64,000 nt of DNA. Source: Mucilaginibacter achroorhodeus (lineage in GTDB: Bacteria > Bacteroidota > Bacteroidia > Sphingobacteriales > Sphingobacteriaceae). The stretch is taken from positions 310,001-374,000 of the forward strand of contig NZ_VOEI01000002.1 of NCBI RefSeq assembly GCF_007846095.1, given 5' to 3'. A program made the position numbers and the translations under genes. The notes under the pieces were generated by a model. The model had not been told where the DNA came from and made no database searches. It saw only the letters and a list, made by a program, of their open reading frames with translations. Of the stretch, positions 1 through 8,095 are shown piece after piece (position 1 is the first letter of the stretch; each line of letters begins with the position of its first letter).

Positions 1-95
1 TGTTTTGGAGCTGTTGGGAGATCTTTCCTTTGTCTTGTGTCCGGACTGCAGTCCTGATTGTCACTTTTGGGCCGGGGTTTAATGGCTTCGATCAT
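1..95 (-). CDS. Possible N-terminal fragment of an unidentified protein, cut by window edge
   Basis: An open frame starts with ATG at 95 on the minus strand and runs off the window edge. It begins MIEAIKPRPK and is hydrophilic, with Asp, Arg, Lys and Pro. A purine-rich AGAAGA stretch lies about 10 bases upstream of the ATG, which is mild support for a start. Only about 31 codons are visible, no family is recognisable, and a chance frame of this length is quite possible. Confidence 0.25.
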   Translation of the reverse strand, partial: MIEAIKPRPKSDNQDCSPDTRQRKDLPTAPK

Positions 96-489
96 ATTTT
101 ATTCTTCTAAATTTCCGTAAAACTTCTGATTCAGCTTAATCGATTTTTACGGGTAACCATAAGAACAGTATGTTCAGCCGACGATTGTACTATACAATGA
201 GGTTTAAAATAATAAGGGATTGCACATACAATGGCGTGACCTGAACATCCTGTATGTTGCTTTTGAATTTTCTGTCAATGCTCGTAGGTCTTCAAACGCG
301 AACAGATAACAACGATCTTTTATGGGAAGCGTTTTTGCTATTGTTCAAATTTCTATAGCTCAAGCTTCCTCTATTTTGCTTCATCCAGCGTAAGTTCGAT
401 AATTGTATGCGTGCAACTACTAAGACCCCTGCAGTCGTTTCTCAGGTGATTTTTTTTGCTCCGTTATTATCACAAAAATAAAGTAAGAA
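96..489. other. Intergenic stretch with no recognisable gene
   Basis: I checked both strands between the edge ORF and the 3' end of the AraC-type gene. Frames are short and broken by stops, with no convincing small protein. I see no tRNA, no strong hairpin-plus-T-tract terminator and no repeat array. It may contain the promoter of the edge ORF and the 3' untranslated part of the AraC operon. Confidence 0.5.
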
Positions 490-1404
490 TCAGTTAAATG
501 CCTGTCTAAACTCCATTGGCGTAAAATCAGTTTTTGACTTGAAGAGCTTACTAAATGATTGCGAGTGCTCAAAACCGAGGCTATAAGCAATTTCTGATAC
601 GGACAGGTTAGTAGCAGAAAGCAATTGCTTTGCTTTTTCAATCAATTTGTTATGAATAAATTGTTGGGTACTCTGCCCTGTCAATACTTTAAGCAGTGTG
701 CTTAAATAATTAGCAGATAGGTGTAATTCATCTGCAACCTGTTGCACTGTTGGAATACCTTCATCAATAAGTTTATCCTCCGCAAAATGCATTTGCAATA
801 AAGCCTCCAGCTTATCAAGTATTTGGTGATTATTTATCTTGCGTGTGAGGAATTGCCTGTTGTAAAAGCGGTCAGCATAAATAAGCAGGTACTCCAGTTG
901 ATTGATGATGAGTGATTGGCTGAAACGGTCCATATTCGATTGATATTCCTTTTCTATCTTTCGAAATATTTCTGCTATTACAGCTTCTTCTTTTTCAGAA
1001 AGAAATAAAGCTTCATTTACCTTATAGTGAAAAAACTCGTAGTTTTTAATTTGTGCGGCCAGTGAGGTATTCCAAAGCAAATCCGGATGAACTAGTAAAA
1101 GCCACCCGGTTTGGTTTATCTCTACATGGGGTTTTATCTGCACCTGTAGTAATTGTTCGGGAGCAAAAAAGGACAGTACGCCCGAATCAAAATCGTAAGG
1201 TTGCTGCCCGTAATTAAATTTAGCCTGCACATTCCGCTTTAATGCGAACATATAAAAATCCTGCAGCCATTTTAGCGTTCCGGTATCATCCGGATATTTG
1301 ACCTTACTGTAGTCTATCAAACTGATCATTGGATGTTCTGGTCCCGGCAAGCCGTAATAGGCATGCAGGTCTGATAGGGTATGAAAGCGAAATGTGCCGG
1401 TCAT
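490..1404 (-). CDS. AraC family transcriptional regulator
   Basis: A DNA-binding regulator of 304 residues. The C-terminal ~93 residues form a typical AraC domain with two helix-turn-helix units. The first is near residues 219-240 (VADELHLSANYLSTLLK). The second is near 268-292 (SEIAYSLGFEHSQSFSKLFK), followed by the usual TPMEFR ending. The first ~190 residues are probably a ligand-sensing or dimerisation domain; I see no specific ligand signature. It is the last gene of a minus-strand group, starting 8 bases after an Atu4866-type gene that follows a short-chain dehydrogenase. This arrangement suggests it controls that pair. The family is secure, the inducer unknown. Confidence 0.9.
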   Translation of the reverse strand: MTGTFRFHTLSDLHAYYGLPGPEHPMISLIDYSKVKYPDDTGTLKWLQDFYMFALKRNVQAKFNYGQQPYDFDSGVLSFFAPEQLLQVQIKPHVEINQTGWLLLVHPDLLWNTSLAAQIKNYEFFHYKVNEALFLSEKEEAVIAEIFRKIEKEYQSNMDRFSQSLIINQLEYLLIYADRFYNRQFLTRKINNHQILDKLEALLQMHFAEDKLIDEGIPTVQQVADELHLSANYLSTLLKVLTGQSTQQFIHNKLIEKAKQLLSATNLSVSEIAYSLGFEHSQSFSKLFKSKTDFTPMEFRQAFN

Positions 1405-1412
1405 AAGCTAAA

Positions 1413-1670
1413 TTATTTATTTTCCTTATAAAAGATCATACCGCCGTGGTAAAGAACACCATCGCGGAATTCTCCATCGGCAGTAAAACCTGTATCATCT
1501 ATATAGTCGATATGGTCGCCATCGATCCGGTACCTACCCTGGTAGGCACTTTCAAGGGCGCCCCGGGCTTCATCATAACGACCGTTCGGCAATAATTCCT
1601 GGCGCACATGGCCGTCTGCGGTTACCCACATGCCCAAGTATTCTTGTGTTTCTTCTATTGTCTTTGCCAT
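1413..1670 (-). CDS. Atu4866-domain small protein
   Basis: A compact 85-residue protein with a repeated Gly/Tyr/Asp-rich beta pattern (EYLGMWVTADGHVRQELLPN, then YQGRYRIDGDHIDYIDDTGF). This fits the Atu4866 family of small beta-barrel-like proteins, whose function is not established. Its ATG overlaps the stop codon of the upstream short-chain dehydrogenase by one base (TAATG), a typical translational-coupling geometry, and the AraC gene follows closely. The combination of oxidoreductase, Atu4866 protein and AraC regulator is familiar in bacteria and suggests a detoxification or metabolite-response operon; that role is inference. Full length for the family, with no sign of damage. Confidence 0.8.
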   Translation of the reverse strand: MAKTIEETQEYLGMWVTADGHVRQELLPNGRYDEARGALESAYQGRYRIDGDHIDYIDDTGFTADGEFRDGVLYHGGMIFYKENK

Positions 1671-2527
1671 TATTCGGTAATTGCGGTCGATTCGGTCAGT
1701 TCCAGGTTGGCTGCCAATGCCTTTTCAATGATGTCTATTTTACCCTTAACCAGTGGTACCGCATCCACGCCTATAAAGAAATGCACAGGGGGTTGTTCTT
1801 GTTTGCTTAACTCAATAAATACGTTTGCAGCCTTTTTGGGGTCATTAGGCTGATTGCCACTGATCTCGTTCAGGTGCTGTGCTTCTACCTCGCGGGCGTT
1901 CACATAGGCATCTATGGCCTCGGCCGGTAGCATGGCTGAATTTTTTTCCAAAAAGCTGGTACGGAAATAACCAGGGTAAACCAGCGTGGTATGCACACCG
2001 AATGGCTCTAATTCAACCGCTAATGCCTCTGTATAACCGGCCATCGCGAACTTAGTTGAACAGTATATGCCGAACGCCGCGTAATTGCCGACAAATCCTC
2101 CGATAGATGCAATATTGAAAATATGGCCTGAGCGCTGTGCTCTCAGGTAAGGTGCAGCATGGCGAATAACGTGTAAAGGCCCAAATACATTAACATCGAA
2201 GTTCCTTTGTACCTCTGCGGCAGAAAGTTCCTCTACCGCGCCGATCTGGCTGAAGCCGGCATTGTTCACAATTACATCAATACGGCCGAATTTATGTACT
2301 GTCTCGCCAATAACTTTTTTTACATTGTTGTCATCAGTTACATCCATATTCAATGGCAGGAAGTTTTGATGTTCCCCGATTGCCTCAATCAGTGCTTCTT
2401 TTTTTCTTGAAGTGGCGGCCACACTATAACCTTCCGCCAGTAGTTGCTTTACCAGGTCGGCACCCAGGCCTTTTGAAGCCCCGGTCACGAACCATACTTT
2501 TTCTGTTTGCTTTGTTTCTTTGTTCAT
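1670..2527 (-). CDS. Short-chain dehydrogenase/reductase (SDR), NAD(P)-dependent
   Basis: A classical SDR of 285 residues. The cofactor loop TGASKGLG is at residues 15-22, the NNAG motif at 88-91, the catalytic Ser near 141 and YCSTK (Tyr155, Lys159) in place. A PGYFRTSF segment follows, as usual. An upstream in-frame ATG at 2566 would add 13 residues, but the conserved fold begins only at residue ~10 of the shorter form, so I chose ATG at 2527. It is the first gene of the SDR / Atu4866 / AraC operon. Substrate cannot be read from sequence. Confidence 0.9.
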   Translation of the reverse strand: MNKETKQTEKVWFVTGASKGLGADLVKQLLAEGYSVAATSRKKEALIEAIGEHQNFLPLNMDVTDDNNVKKVIGETVHKFGRIDVIVNNAGFSQIGAVEELSAAEVQRNFDVNVFGPLHVIRHAAPYLRAQRSGHIFNIASIGGFVGNYAAFGIYCSTKFAMAGYTEALAVELEPFGVHTTLVYPGYFRTSFLEKNSAMLPAEAIDAYVNAREVEAQHLNEISGNQPNDPKKAANVFIELSKQEQPPVHFFIGVDAVPLVKGKIDIIEKALAANLELTESTAITE

Positions 2528-2582
2528 TGTATGATGATTTGATAAAACAAAGGTCAGTAATGCCATGGTCGGGAATGTATCC

Positions 2583-2594
2583 TATCCTTGGATA
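2583..2594. promoter_or_regulatory. Possible operator upstream of the SDR operon
   Basis: An interrupted palindrome, TATCC-TT-GGATA, sits 56 bases upstream of the SDR start, with another TATCC just before it. The location suits a regulator site for the operon-encoded AraC protein. AraC proteins usually bind direct repeats, so this could equally be chance. Confidence 0.25.
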
Positions 2595-2641
2595 GTTGTA
2601 GCCATTTCTCAGAATCTTAGTAAACGGCTTTATAAGAGTAA

Positions 2642-3130
2642 ATCCTCTTTGCGTTAGATGGCTTTTGGCATGAAGCAAGCCGACATGCAAATCCGTTTCA
2701 AGATTACTCTGACGAAAAGATTCTGGACATTATTAAAAAACGTTCGAATTTATTAATGACAGACCCTAATTATCTCATATGGTATTACACATTCAGGCCA
2801 AAAGGTGACGACTACTTAGGTTACTATGCGTGGTGGGATCAATAGATGTATTTCGTTGATTTTTTTGATAACCCTATAAATGCGACGGCTGCCAACACTA
2901 ACGGATATTTGGGTAAATTGGGACTCGAAAGCAACCCCGCTGCTAATGTCAACATTGAGACCAATGACGAGACCGTAGGCAGATACGATCAGACCGACTT
3001 TGGTACCTATCAACAAAACAGCACATGGCCGATGGTAAATCCTGTAATTCACGGGAATAAATTCATTTCTTATGATCAAGCATTGCCTTACACTAGCCAA
3101 AAAACAGATCGCAATCGCGAATTATCATGA
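2642..3130 (+). pseudogene. Unidentified gene interrupted by an in-frame stop; probable mobile-element remnant
   Basis: A single plus-strand frame is open from 2642 to 3130 except for one TAG at 2843-2845, directly followed by ATG at 2846. The upstream part has an internal ATG at 2756 and contains aromatic-rich sequence (LIWYYTFRPKGDDYLGYYAW). The downstream part (94 residues) starts MYFVDFFDNPINATAANTNG. Both parts have protein-like composition. It may be one gene with a nonsense mutation or two adjacent genes. The end overlaps the next ORF by ATGA (3127-3130), which favours real coding. I recognise no family. A decayed conjugative or phage-derived element is an inference from this overlap style, the frame breaks downstream and the nearby integrases. 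Confidence 0.4.
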
Positions 3131-3535
3131 ACAAGAAAGAGATCGCACAGCGATTCACGAGGCAAATGTTAGGACAAGAGCCCAGCAACGATCAGCAGGA
3201 GCAGGTAAATCCGCCGCAAGAGGAACAGCAACCGGAATTGACGCAGATACAAAAGTTGCTGCCGGAAATAGAAAGGCTACACAGCAAGGCGCTGAAAAAC
3301 TACAGGATCAGAGCAAAAGATAGCAGATACCAGCAGGCGGCTGGAGCTGATGGACAGTATGGCAAGCAACCTCGCCTTTCAGATACAAAGGATTGTATCC
3401 AGCGCGGAGCAGATATACAAAGCCAACAACAAGATCGGCAGCAGGTGGGTCATCAGGCTTTACCTGGTAGCGATCTTATCGGGAGTTTGCTCGGCACTGG
3501 TCATCCTGCTGGTGATATGGATCAAAATGCATTGA
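3127..3535 (+). pseudogene. Frameshifted small membrane-anchored protein, mobile-element remnant
   Basis: The start MNKKEIAQRFTRQMLGQ, followed by a Gln/Glu/Pro-rich stretch and a helical segment (IQKLLPEIERLHSKAL), is in one frame. From about 3300 the protein-like sequence continues in the +1 frame (MDSMASNLAFQIQRIVSSAE), ending in a single membrane helix (VIRLYLVAILSGVCSALVIL) and a TGA at 3533-3535. The switch lies around the five-A run near 3293, so a one-base insertion explains it. The restored product would be about 135 residues, a C-terminally anchored small protein as in many conjugation or mobilisation operons. Exact identity unknown. A sequencing error is the alternative to true decay. 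Confidence 0.45.
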
Positions 3536-3600
3536 ATGAGTTCAAACGCAAGCGCAAGAAGAGAAAAGGGCAAAAATTGTGTTAGATTGCGATGCATTCT
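3518..3600 (+). pseudogene. Start of a further broken ORF after the membrane protein
   Basis: An ATG at 3518 overlaps the preceding gene and starts MDQNALNE. The 0 frame then becomes an Arg/Lys string ending at 3585. The +1 frame reads more like a protein (VQTQAQEEKRAKIVLDCDAF). This is the second apparent one-base shift within 300 bases, which supports decay over a single sequencing error. The sequence runs into the 3' end of the oppositely oriented hydrolase gene and is therefore truncated. No family recognised. Confidence 0.3.
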
Positions 3601-3607
3601 GTTTAGT

Positions 3608-5341
3608 TTATTCCCAAACTGGAATGTTAACGAAACCGTCATTCCTCCACCATATCTTTAAAGGTTCAGCTGCATCCCTTATTGTTTCATCGCTTACATC
3701 CTTCCCCGTTCCATAGTTAATTTGTGCAAAAGGATTTTTATCAATGTCGAGTACGACCAATAGCTGGCTACCTTTATCCAGCCTTTTGCTTGTCAACCGC
3801 GACTTATTGAATGTGATTGTCTCAAGTTTTCCCGGATGCAATAACTTTCTTTTTGTGGGGTCTTTAGCATAACTGGCACGGCCTACGAAATAAGACAATT
3901 CGAAGTATTGACCATCCGGTTTCACTTCATATAGGGTAACTCCGATGTCCATATCTTTTTTATTGATTATGGCTTTCAATTCACCATTGAAAAGGCCGTT
4001 AACCTCGATGGACTTATCAAAGGGCTGGGTGAGATAAAAGATTCCTGTATCATGATCTAGTTGTGATTTATTAAGTGGGAAAGGATAATAATCATTGTTT
4101 GAGGATTGTCTGTCTGCGAAATTCACTTCCTGATAGACCAAGCCATTTTTCGATGGTTTATCCATAGAAAGTACGTAGTTGCTATCGGTTCTGATATTGG
4201 TTAAATAGAGTTTAAGCGTTTTGTTATGCATTGTCTGAACAGACGGAACGTGCTTCCATCGATTAGCGCCCATTACCTCAAAATTGATTTTATCTTTTAA
4301 CAGCTCTGGCCTCTTACCATGTTTGAATATGTAATCGAACCATTTAAAAGTGACCTCTTTAGTGTTGATCAGCGCAACTGAATCAACCTGATAGCCACGT
4401 AGAACAGGTACACCACCTTTTTGTGCGCCAAAATGATCGTAAGGACCGATGATGAGGTAATGATCGGCTTTTGAATTAAACCTATAATGATCCAATAAAT
4501 ATTGCATTGCCGATATCTGGCCGTCGTCATAATAACCGGTTATTGTAAGCACTGGAATATTGATCTTGGAAAAATCAGTTTTATACGGAACCTTATCCTG
4601 CCAGTATTTATCATAAGAGGGATGCTTTAACCACTTTTGCAGCCACGGATTTGGCGTGCCATCAATACTGTCGATTTTACGGTATGCAGCTCCGCTTTCG
4701 TACCATTTAAAGTTTAGTTCCCGCCAGCGCTTCTTGTCGTTATTAACCGAATCGTCGGTATATTTATTATTGGTTATATAAAATGCCCATTGATAATTGG
4801 CGTTCAGGAATACATTATTTTCCATAGGTAAACCTTGTCCGGGTATTGCGGCCACATAGGGTACTATCGTCTTCAAAGCTTTACTCAAATGTTTGGTCGC
4901 AGCCCACTGTGCATATCCTGAATAGCTTCCGCCATACATGCCCACACGTCCGTCGCTCCAAGGCTGCTGCGTAATCCAGTCGATCACTGCATTTACGTCC
5001 TGCGTTTCATGTTCATAAGGTTCAATGAGATCGGGACTTAAGCGTTTACCTCGTGTGTCGGCAACAATACCTACATAGCCGTGATCGGCGGCATACTTTG
5101 CCTCTGTAAGACTGCGTTCCAAATTGGAATAAATAAAGAAAAGCAAAGCTGCTGGTTGGGGTTTACGGATCCCACGCTTGCGCACGACAACAGCTGAAAG
5201 GGTCGCTCCATATTTTGTTTTAATTATAACGCTATCTTCTATGATATAACGTTTGTTATCCTCTGCCGTGACTTGTTGAGCATGGCAATACGTAGCCAGT
5301 GTAAGGCATAGCAATGCCATACAGATCATTCTGTTCATCAT
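3608..5341 (-). CDS. Exported CocE/NonD-family hydrolase (peptidase S15-like)
   Basis: A 577-residue alpha/beta hydrolase with a signal peptide (MNRMICMALLCLTLATYCHA, cut near residue 21). The nucleophile elbow GGSYSGYAQW places Ser139. A later YYDDGQ segment and GPYDHFG fit the acid and His positions of the S15/CocE family, and a C-terminal galactose-binding-like beta domain (PepX_C) follows. Members hydrolyse esters, amides or X-Pro dipeptides; which one is not readable here. It starts 18 bases after the LytTR regulator and belongs to the same minus-strand unit, so the two-component system probably controls it. The 3' end is next to the broken mobile-element ORFs but the gene itself is intact. 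Confidence 0.88.
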   Translation of the reverse strand: MMNRMICMALLCLTLATYCHAQQVTAEDNKRYIIEDSVIIKTKYGATLSAVVVRKRGIRKPQPAALLFFIYSNLERSLTEAKYAADHGYVGIVADTRGKRLSPDLIEPYEHETQDVNAVIDWITQQPWSDGRVGMYGGSYSGYAQWAATKHLSKALKTIVPYVAAIPGQGLPMENNVFLNANYQWAFYITNNKYTDDSVNNDKKRWRELNFKWYESGAAYRKIDSIDGTPNPWLQKWLKHPSYDKYWQDKVPYKTDFSKINIPVLTITGYYDDGQISAMQYLLDHYRFNSKADHYLIIGPYDHFGAQKGGVPVLRGYQVDSVALINTKEVTFKWFDYIFKHGKRPELLKDKINFEVMGANRWKHVPSVQTMHNKTLKLYLTNIRTDSNYVLSMDKPSKNGLVYQEVNFADRQSSNNDYYPFPLNKSQLDHDTGIFYLTQPFDKSIEVNGLFNGELKAIINKKDMDIGVTLYEVKPDGQYFELSYFVGRASYAKDPTKRKLLHPGKLETITFNKSRLTSKRLDKGSQLLVVLDIDKNPFAQINYGTGKDVSDETIRDAAEPLKIWWRNDGFVNIPVWE

Positions 5342-5359
5342 TTTTATGGAATTTTCAGG

Positions 5360-6055
5360 TTAAACTTTCAGCAACTTTTTCAACTTTACAGATTGCCGTT
5401 CAGAGACATCAAGCACTTCTCCCTGTTTAAGGGTTATTTGCAGCTTCCCCGTATTGTCAGTGGTGATCTTGTCGACGTAATTCAGGTTGATCATGTGTGC
5501 GCGATCTATACGGAAAAAGGTATGCTCATCTAATTTTTGCTCAAGCTGGTTTAGGGAGGTTTTAAGGAATACGCTTTTATCATCAAAAAACAAGCGCGCA
5601 TAATTATCCATCGATTCTATCAGGTAAACCTTCTTCCAGCTTACGAAATGGTATTGATTACGATCTTTTACAAAGATTCTGTCATCCATGTGCTGCGCAG
5701 CCCGGGTTCTGACCTGTTCCATTGCCTTAGCAAAGCGTCCCTCACGAATTGGCTTCATCAGGTAATCAATGGCGCTAAACTCAAACGCTTTTACGGCATA
5801 TTGATCGTAAGCGGTAGTGAAGATCACCTGCGGTACTGTGACTAATGACTCCAGTAACTCAAAACCTGATTTTTCGGGCATCTGGATATCGAGAAAGATC
5901 AGATCAGGATTTTTCGCTTCAATTAGTTCTTTTGCTTCAACCGCATTTTTTGCTTCGCCCATTAAGACCAGTTCCGGATAAATCGCGATCAGTTTCTTAA
6001 CTTCTTCCCTTGCATTGCGCTCATCATCAATAATTAATACCTGTAGCTCTTTCAT
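5360..6055 (-). CDS. LytTR-family response regulator
   Basis: A 231-residue two-domain regulator. The receiver domain has the acidic pair Asp10/Asp11, phospho-acceptor Asp56 (LIFLDIQMP) and Lys101 (DYLMKPI). The LytTR DNA-binding domain occupies about residues 130-231, with the typical FFRIDRAHMINLNYV segment. Its ATG overlaps the stop of the histidine kinase gene (ATGA, 6052-6055), so the pair is translationally coupled. Such LytS/LytTR pairs control envelope and polysaccharide functions in Bacteroidota; the immediate candidate target is the downstream CocE-type hydrolase. Confidence 0.93.
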   Translation of the reverse strand: MKELQVLIIDDERNAREEVKKLIAIYPELVLMGEAKNAVEAKELIEAKNPDLIFLDIQMPEKSGFELLESLVTVPQVIFTTAYDQYAVKAFEFSAIDYLMKPIREGRFAKAMEQVRTRAAQHMDDRIFVKDRNQYHFVSWKKVYLIESMDNYARLFFDDKSVFLKTSLNQLEQKLDEHTFFRIDRAHMINLNYVDKITTDNTGKLQITLKQGEVLDVSERQSVKLKKLLKV

Positions 6056-7113
6056 ACTAATGGGATGTTTAGAATCATAGTTACTATATTTTCATCATGA
6101 TGGGTGGATAGCGATGCTGCGTCGTTATAAAGTAATAATAAACGCTCCTTGAGGTTTTTAAGGCCGACCCCATGTAAAGAATCATGACATTCAAACTTCC
6201 CGGGATTTTGAACGGAAATTCGGAGTTGATGATTGACCTGTTCAACTTTTATAACAATCAGGCCACCTGCCATTAATTTACCTATACCATGTTTTATCGC
6301 ATTCTCGACCAGCAGCTGTATAGCAAATCTGGGGATCTTTATATTTTGTAAACCATCAACAAGTCGGATACTATAAGTTAAACGCTCCTCGAACCGCAAT
6401 TGCTCAATGTCAAGGTAATCGTTAACGAGACTCAGTTCTTCTTCAAGGCTAATAAATTCGGCTACTTCGGCATAGAGGCCCGTTCTCAAGATTCCTGATA
6501 ATAGATCAATTGCTCTTCTGGCAGATTTTGGATCGTCAGCGATCAACGCTTTGACTGTATTTAGTGAATTAAATAGGAAATGGGGATTAATCTGTGCAGA
6601 CAAATTATTCAATTTTGCTTCGCGACTTATAAGTTCCAGTCGCACGTTGTCTCTGATTACTTGGAGTTCACGTTCTCTATAATGGTAAAGGTGATAAGCC
6701 AGTAGCCAGATAGCCATTAATCTGACTCCAGTAATAAAAATTGAAGTAACGTTATACTGAAAGAATTCTTTGTAGGGTACAGAATAGTTGTCATTAAATG
6801 CAATCCTCAACAAATGAATTTTTACCGTTATAATAAAGGTATAAATTATTCCCAGCACGATAACAGCTGGAACGAGGCGCCAAATTAACTGTTTTAAAGG
6901 AAGATTTTGAAAATGGTTTCTTCGCGAGAGACAGCGGTACGAATGCGTGATCAACACACAGATGATTACATCGGTCACGAAATGCAAAAGGCCCAGCCAC
7001 CAGTTAAAACGACTGCCCATGTACCCCTGGTATCCCCAATATAAAGCTGCAAACGACCAGCCTAAAAGTTGACATTTCCAATAGAGTGATATGTTTATCT
7101 TTCCTATCAACAT
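6052..7113 (-). CDS. LytS-type sensor histidine kinase (His_kinase, PF06580 class)
   Basis: A 353-residue membrane kinase. The first ~145 residues contain about four membrane helices with little extracytoplasmic sequence. The phospho-acceptor motif is at residues 172-183 (SAQINPHFLFNS, His178). An ATP-binding N-box (LLVENAIKHGIG) and a G-box (GVGLKNLKERL) follow. All are standard for this class, which usually lacks a separate sensor domain. It is the first gene of the kinase-regulator-hydrolase operon. The region upstream of its start contains the tail of a decayed RRM gene, so its promoter may have been reshaped by that decay. Confidence 0.92.
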   Translation of the reverse strand: MLIGKINISLYWKCQLLGWSFAALYWGYQGYMGSRFNWWLGLLHFVTDVIICVLITHSYRCLSRRNHFQNLPLKQLIWRLVPAVIVLGIIYTFIITVKIHLLRIAFNDNYSVPYKEFFQYNVTSIFITGVRLMAIWLLAYHLYHYRERELQVIRDNVRLELISREAKLNNLSAQINPHFLFNSLNTVKALIADDPKSARRAIDLLSGILRTGLYAEVAEFISLEEELSLVNDYLDIEQLRFEERLTYSIRLVDGLQNIKIPRFAIQLLVENAIKHGIGKLMAGGLIVIKVEQVNHQLRISVQNPGKFECHDSLHGVGLKNLKERLLLLYNDAASLSTHHDENIVTMILNIPLV

Positions 7114-7197
7114 TACATTGTTTGAAATCTACAAACCAAAACAACAAAATCTGCCATCAACTTAAAAAGGAAAGTACATGAGTGCGGTGAAATGGGG

Positions 7198-7434
7198 ATG
7201 AAAGTAAAGTTAAGTTGCTTTAGGTTCATATCAGCGTCATCCAATGCTTCAATAACCGCTTCAGCCCCTCCGGTCATTCATTTCAATAAAGGTAGCGCCT
7301 TAACAAATCTGCATCTTCTAATCATGCATGATCTCGATAGTGCTAACGTCACCATGCGGTGCAAATAATTTGGCCAGCTCCATCTCATCGATCTCCAGCG
7401 GGAAACCGCCAACGAATAATTTTACTAATTCCAA
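7198..7434 (-). pseudogene. Decayed RRM-type RNA-binding protein gene
   Basis: Read from 7434, the frame gives LVKLFVGGFPLEIDEMELAK, then LFAPHGDVSTIEIMHD. KLFVGGFP is an RNP-2 motif and the spacing fits an RNA-recognition motif. A TAG (7318-7320) and a TAA 18 bases later interrupt it. The same frame then gives GATFIEMNDRR, an RNP-1-like strand. After a shift at a four-G run it gives EAVIEALDDADMNLKQLNF, the last helix and strand of an RRM. So the whole ~75-residue domain is present with two stops and one frameshift. The start would be TTG at 7434. A TAnnTTTG box (7445-7452) just upstream shows that promoter sequence also survives. Confidence 0.8.
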
Positions 7435-7708
7435 AATTATCCTGCAAATGTAGATATAGAAATCTAGATTTCTCTCCCAATACCTGCCTTACTTCTTCCA
7501 GGTAGATGTTGAGCTTCCTACCTTCAACAGTCGTAGTTTTGCACATACCTTTCCGTACGTCCCAGCACCTTGTAGCAACGCTATGCTTGAGTGCCAGCAT
7601 GGCTTTCTCTCCATTGACTTTAATTGCCGCATAAACCGGCGCTTTTCCTTCTTTTCCTTTTTCTGTCCGCAAATTGAAGTGGACACTGAATGTGTTGATC
7701 GCTTTCAT
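7385..7708 (-). pseudogene. Truncated tyrosine recombinase (N-terminal arm-binding part only)
   Basis: The first ~80 residues (MKAINTFSVHFNLRTEKGKE, then WDVRKGMC and LNIYLEEVRQVL) match the N-terminal arm-type DNA-binding region of Bacteroidota tyrosine recombinases. From about 7470 downward the sequence becomes the upstream region and start of the RRM pseudogene, read out of frame until TGA at 7385. The core-binding and catalytic domains are absent, so the gene was cut by a deletion or recombination that joined it to the RRM locus. It lies on the 3' side of tRNA-Pro, where an element using that tRNA would keep its integrase. Confidence 0.75.
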
Positions 7709-8002
7709 AACATTGATCTAATTAAACCATTTGCATTTATTTGGTATTAAATCATACCCAATGGTATCAAAAGATCAGCTCAAATCAGCGCAAAACAACG
7801 CAGATTCGTTGCATTGTAACATATTGTAATACAGTAATTTAAACCAATTTCAAATACCTCAAAAATATGAAACGAAAAGAGGTGTTCAGTTAGATGACGG
7901 ACAACTTGCGATGATTTGATATAATTTGCGTTGGCAGGAAAACAAAAAATACTGTAAGTCAATGATTTACAGGCTTTCCATATCGTTTGATATGTGGTAT
8001 CG
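7709..8002. other. Non-coding stretch between integrase fragment and tRNA-Pro, with GGTAT/ATACC repeats
   Basis: No convincing ORF is visible. Just upstream of the integrase fragment, 7741-7765 contains GGTAT, ATACC and GGTAT in close succession, and 7772-7788 has two ATCAGC copies. Short repeats between an integrase gene and its tRNA target are where arm-type recombinase sites would be expected. This is suggestive only. Confidence 0.35.
7939..7972 (-). terminator. Probable terminator of tRNA-Pro
   Basis: On the minus strand a short hairpin (CTGTAA / TTACAG, loop of nine) is followed by a T-rich run (complement of 7939-7950). It lies about 30 bases beyond the tRNA 3' end in the direction of transcription. 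Confidence 0.5.
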
Positions 8003-8076
8003 TCGGGATGGCAGGATTCGAATCTACGACCTCCAGCGTCCCATGCTGGCGCGATACCGGGCTACGCTACATCCCG
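8003..8076 (-). tRNA. tRNA-Pro (anticodon GGG)
   Basis: The minus strand folds as a cloverleaf. Acceptor stem CGGGATG pairs with CATCCCG, followed by discriminator A. Anticodon stem CCAGC/GCTGG encloses loop ATGGGAC, so the anticodon is GGG. The T-loop contains TTCGAATC. CCA is not encoded. A complete integrase gene ends 19 bases beyond its 5' end and an integrase fragment lies on its 3' side. Confidence 0.95.
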
Positions 8077-8095
8077 AACGACCGCAAATGTAAGT

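Noticed and set aside
3285..3335. Programmed ribosomal frameshift in the small membrane-protein gene
   Set aside because: The A-run does not make a proper slippery heptamer for the shift needed, and other frame breaks nearby point to decay or error.
7318..7434. Short intact 38-residue RNA-binding peptide
   Set aside because: The sequence continues as RRM after the stop, with a further stop and a frameshift, so the short ORF is only the front of a pseudogene.
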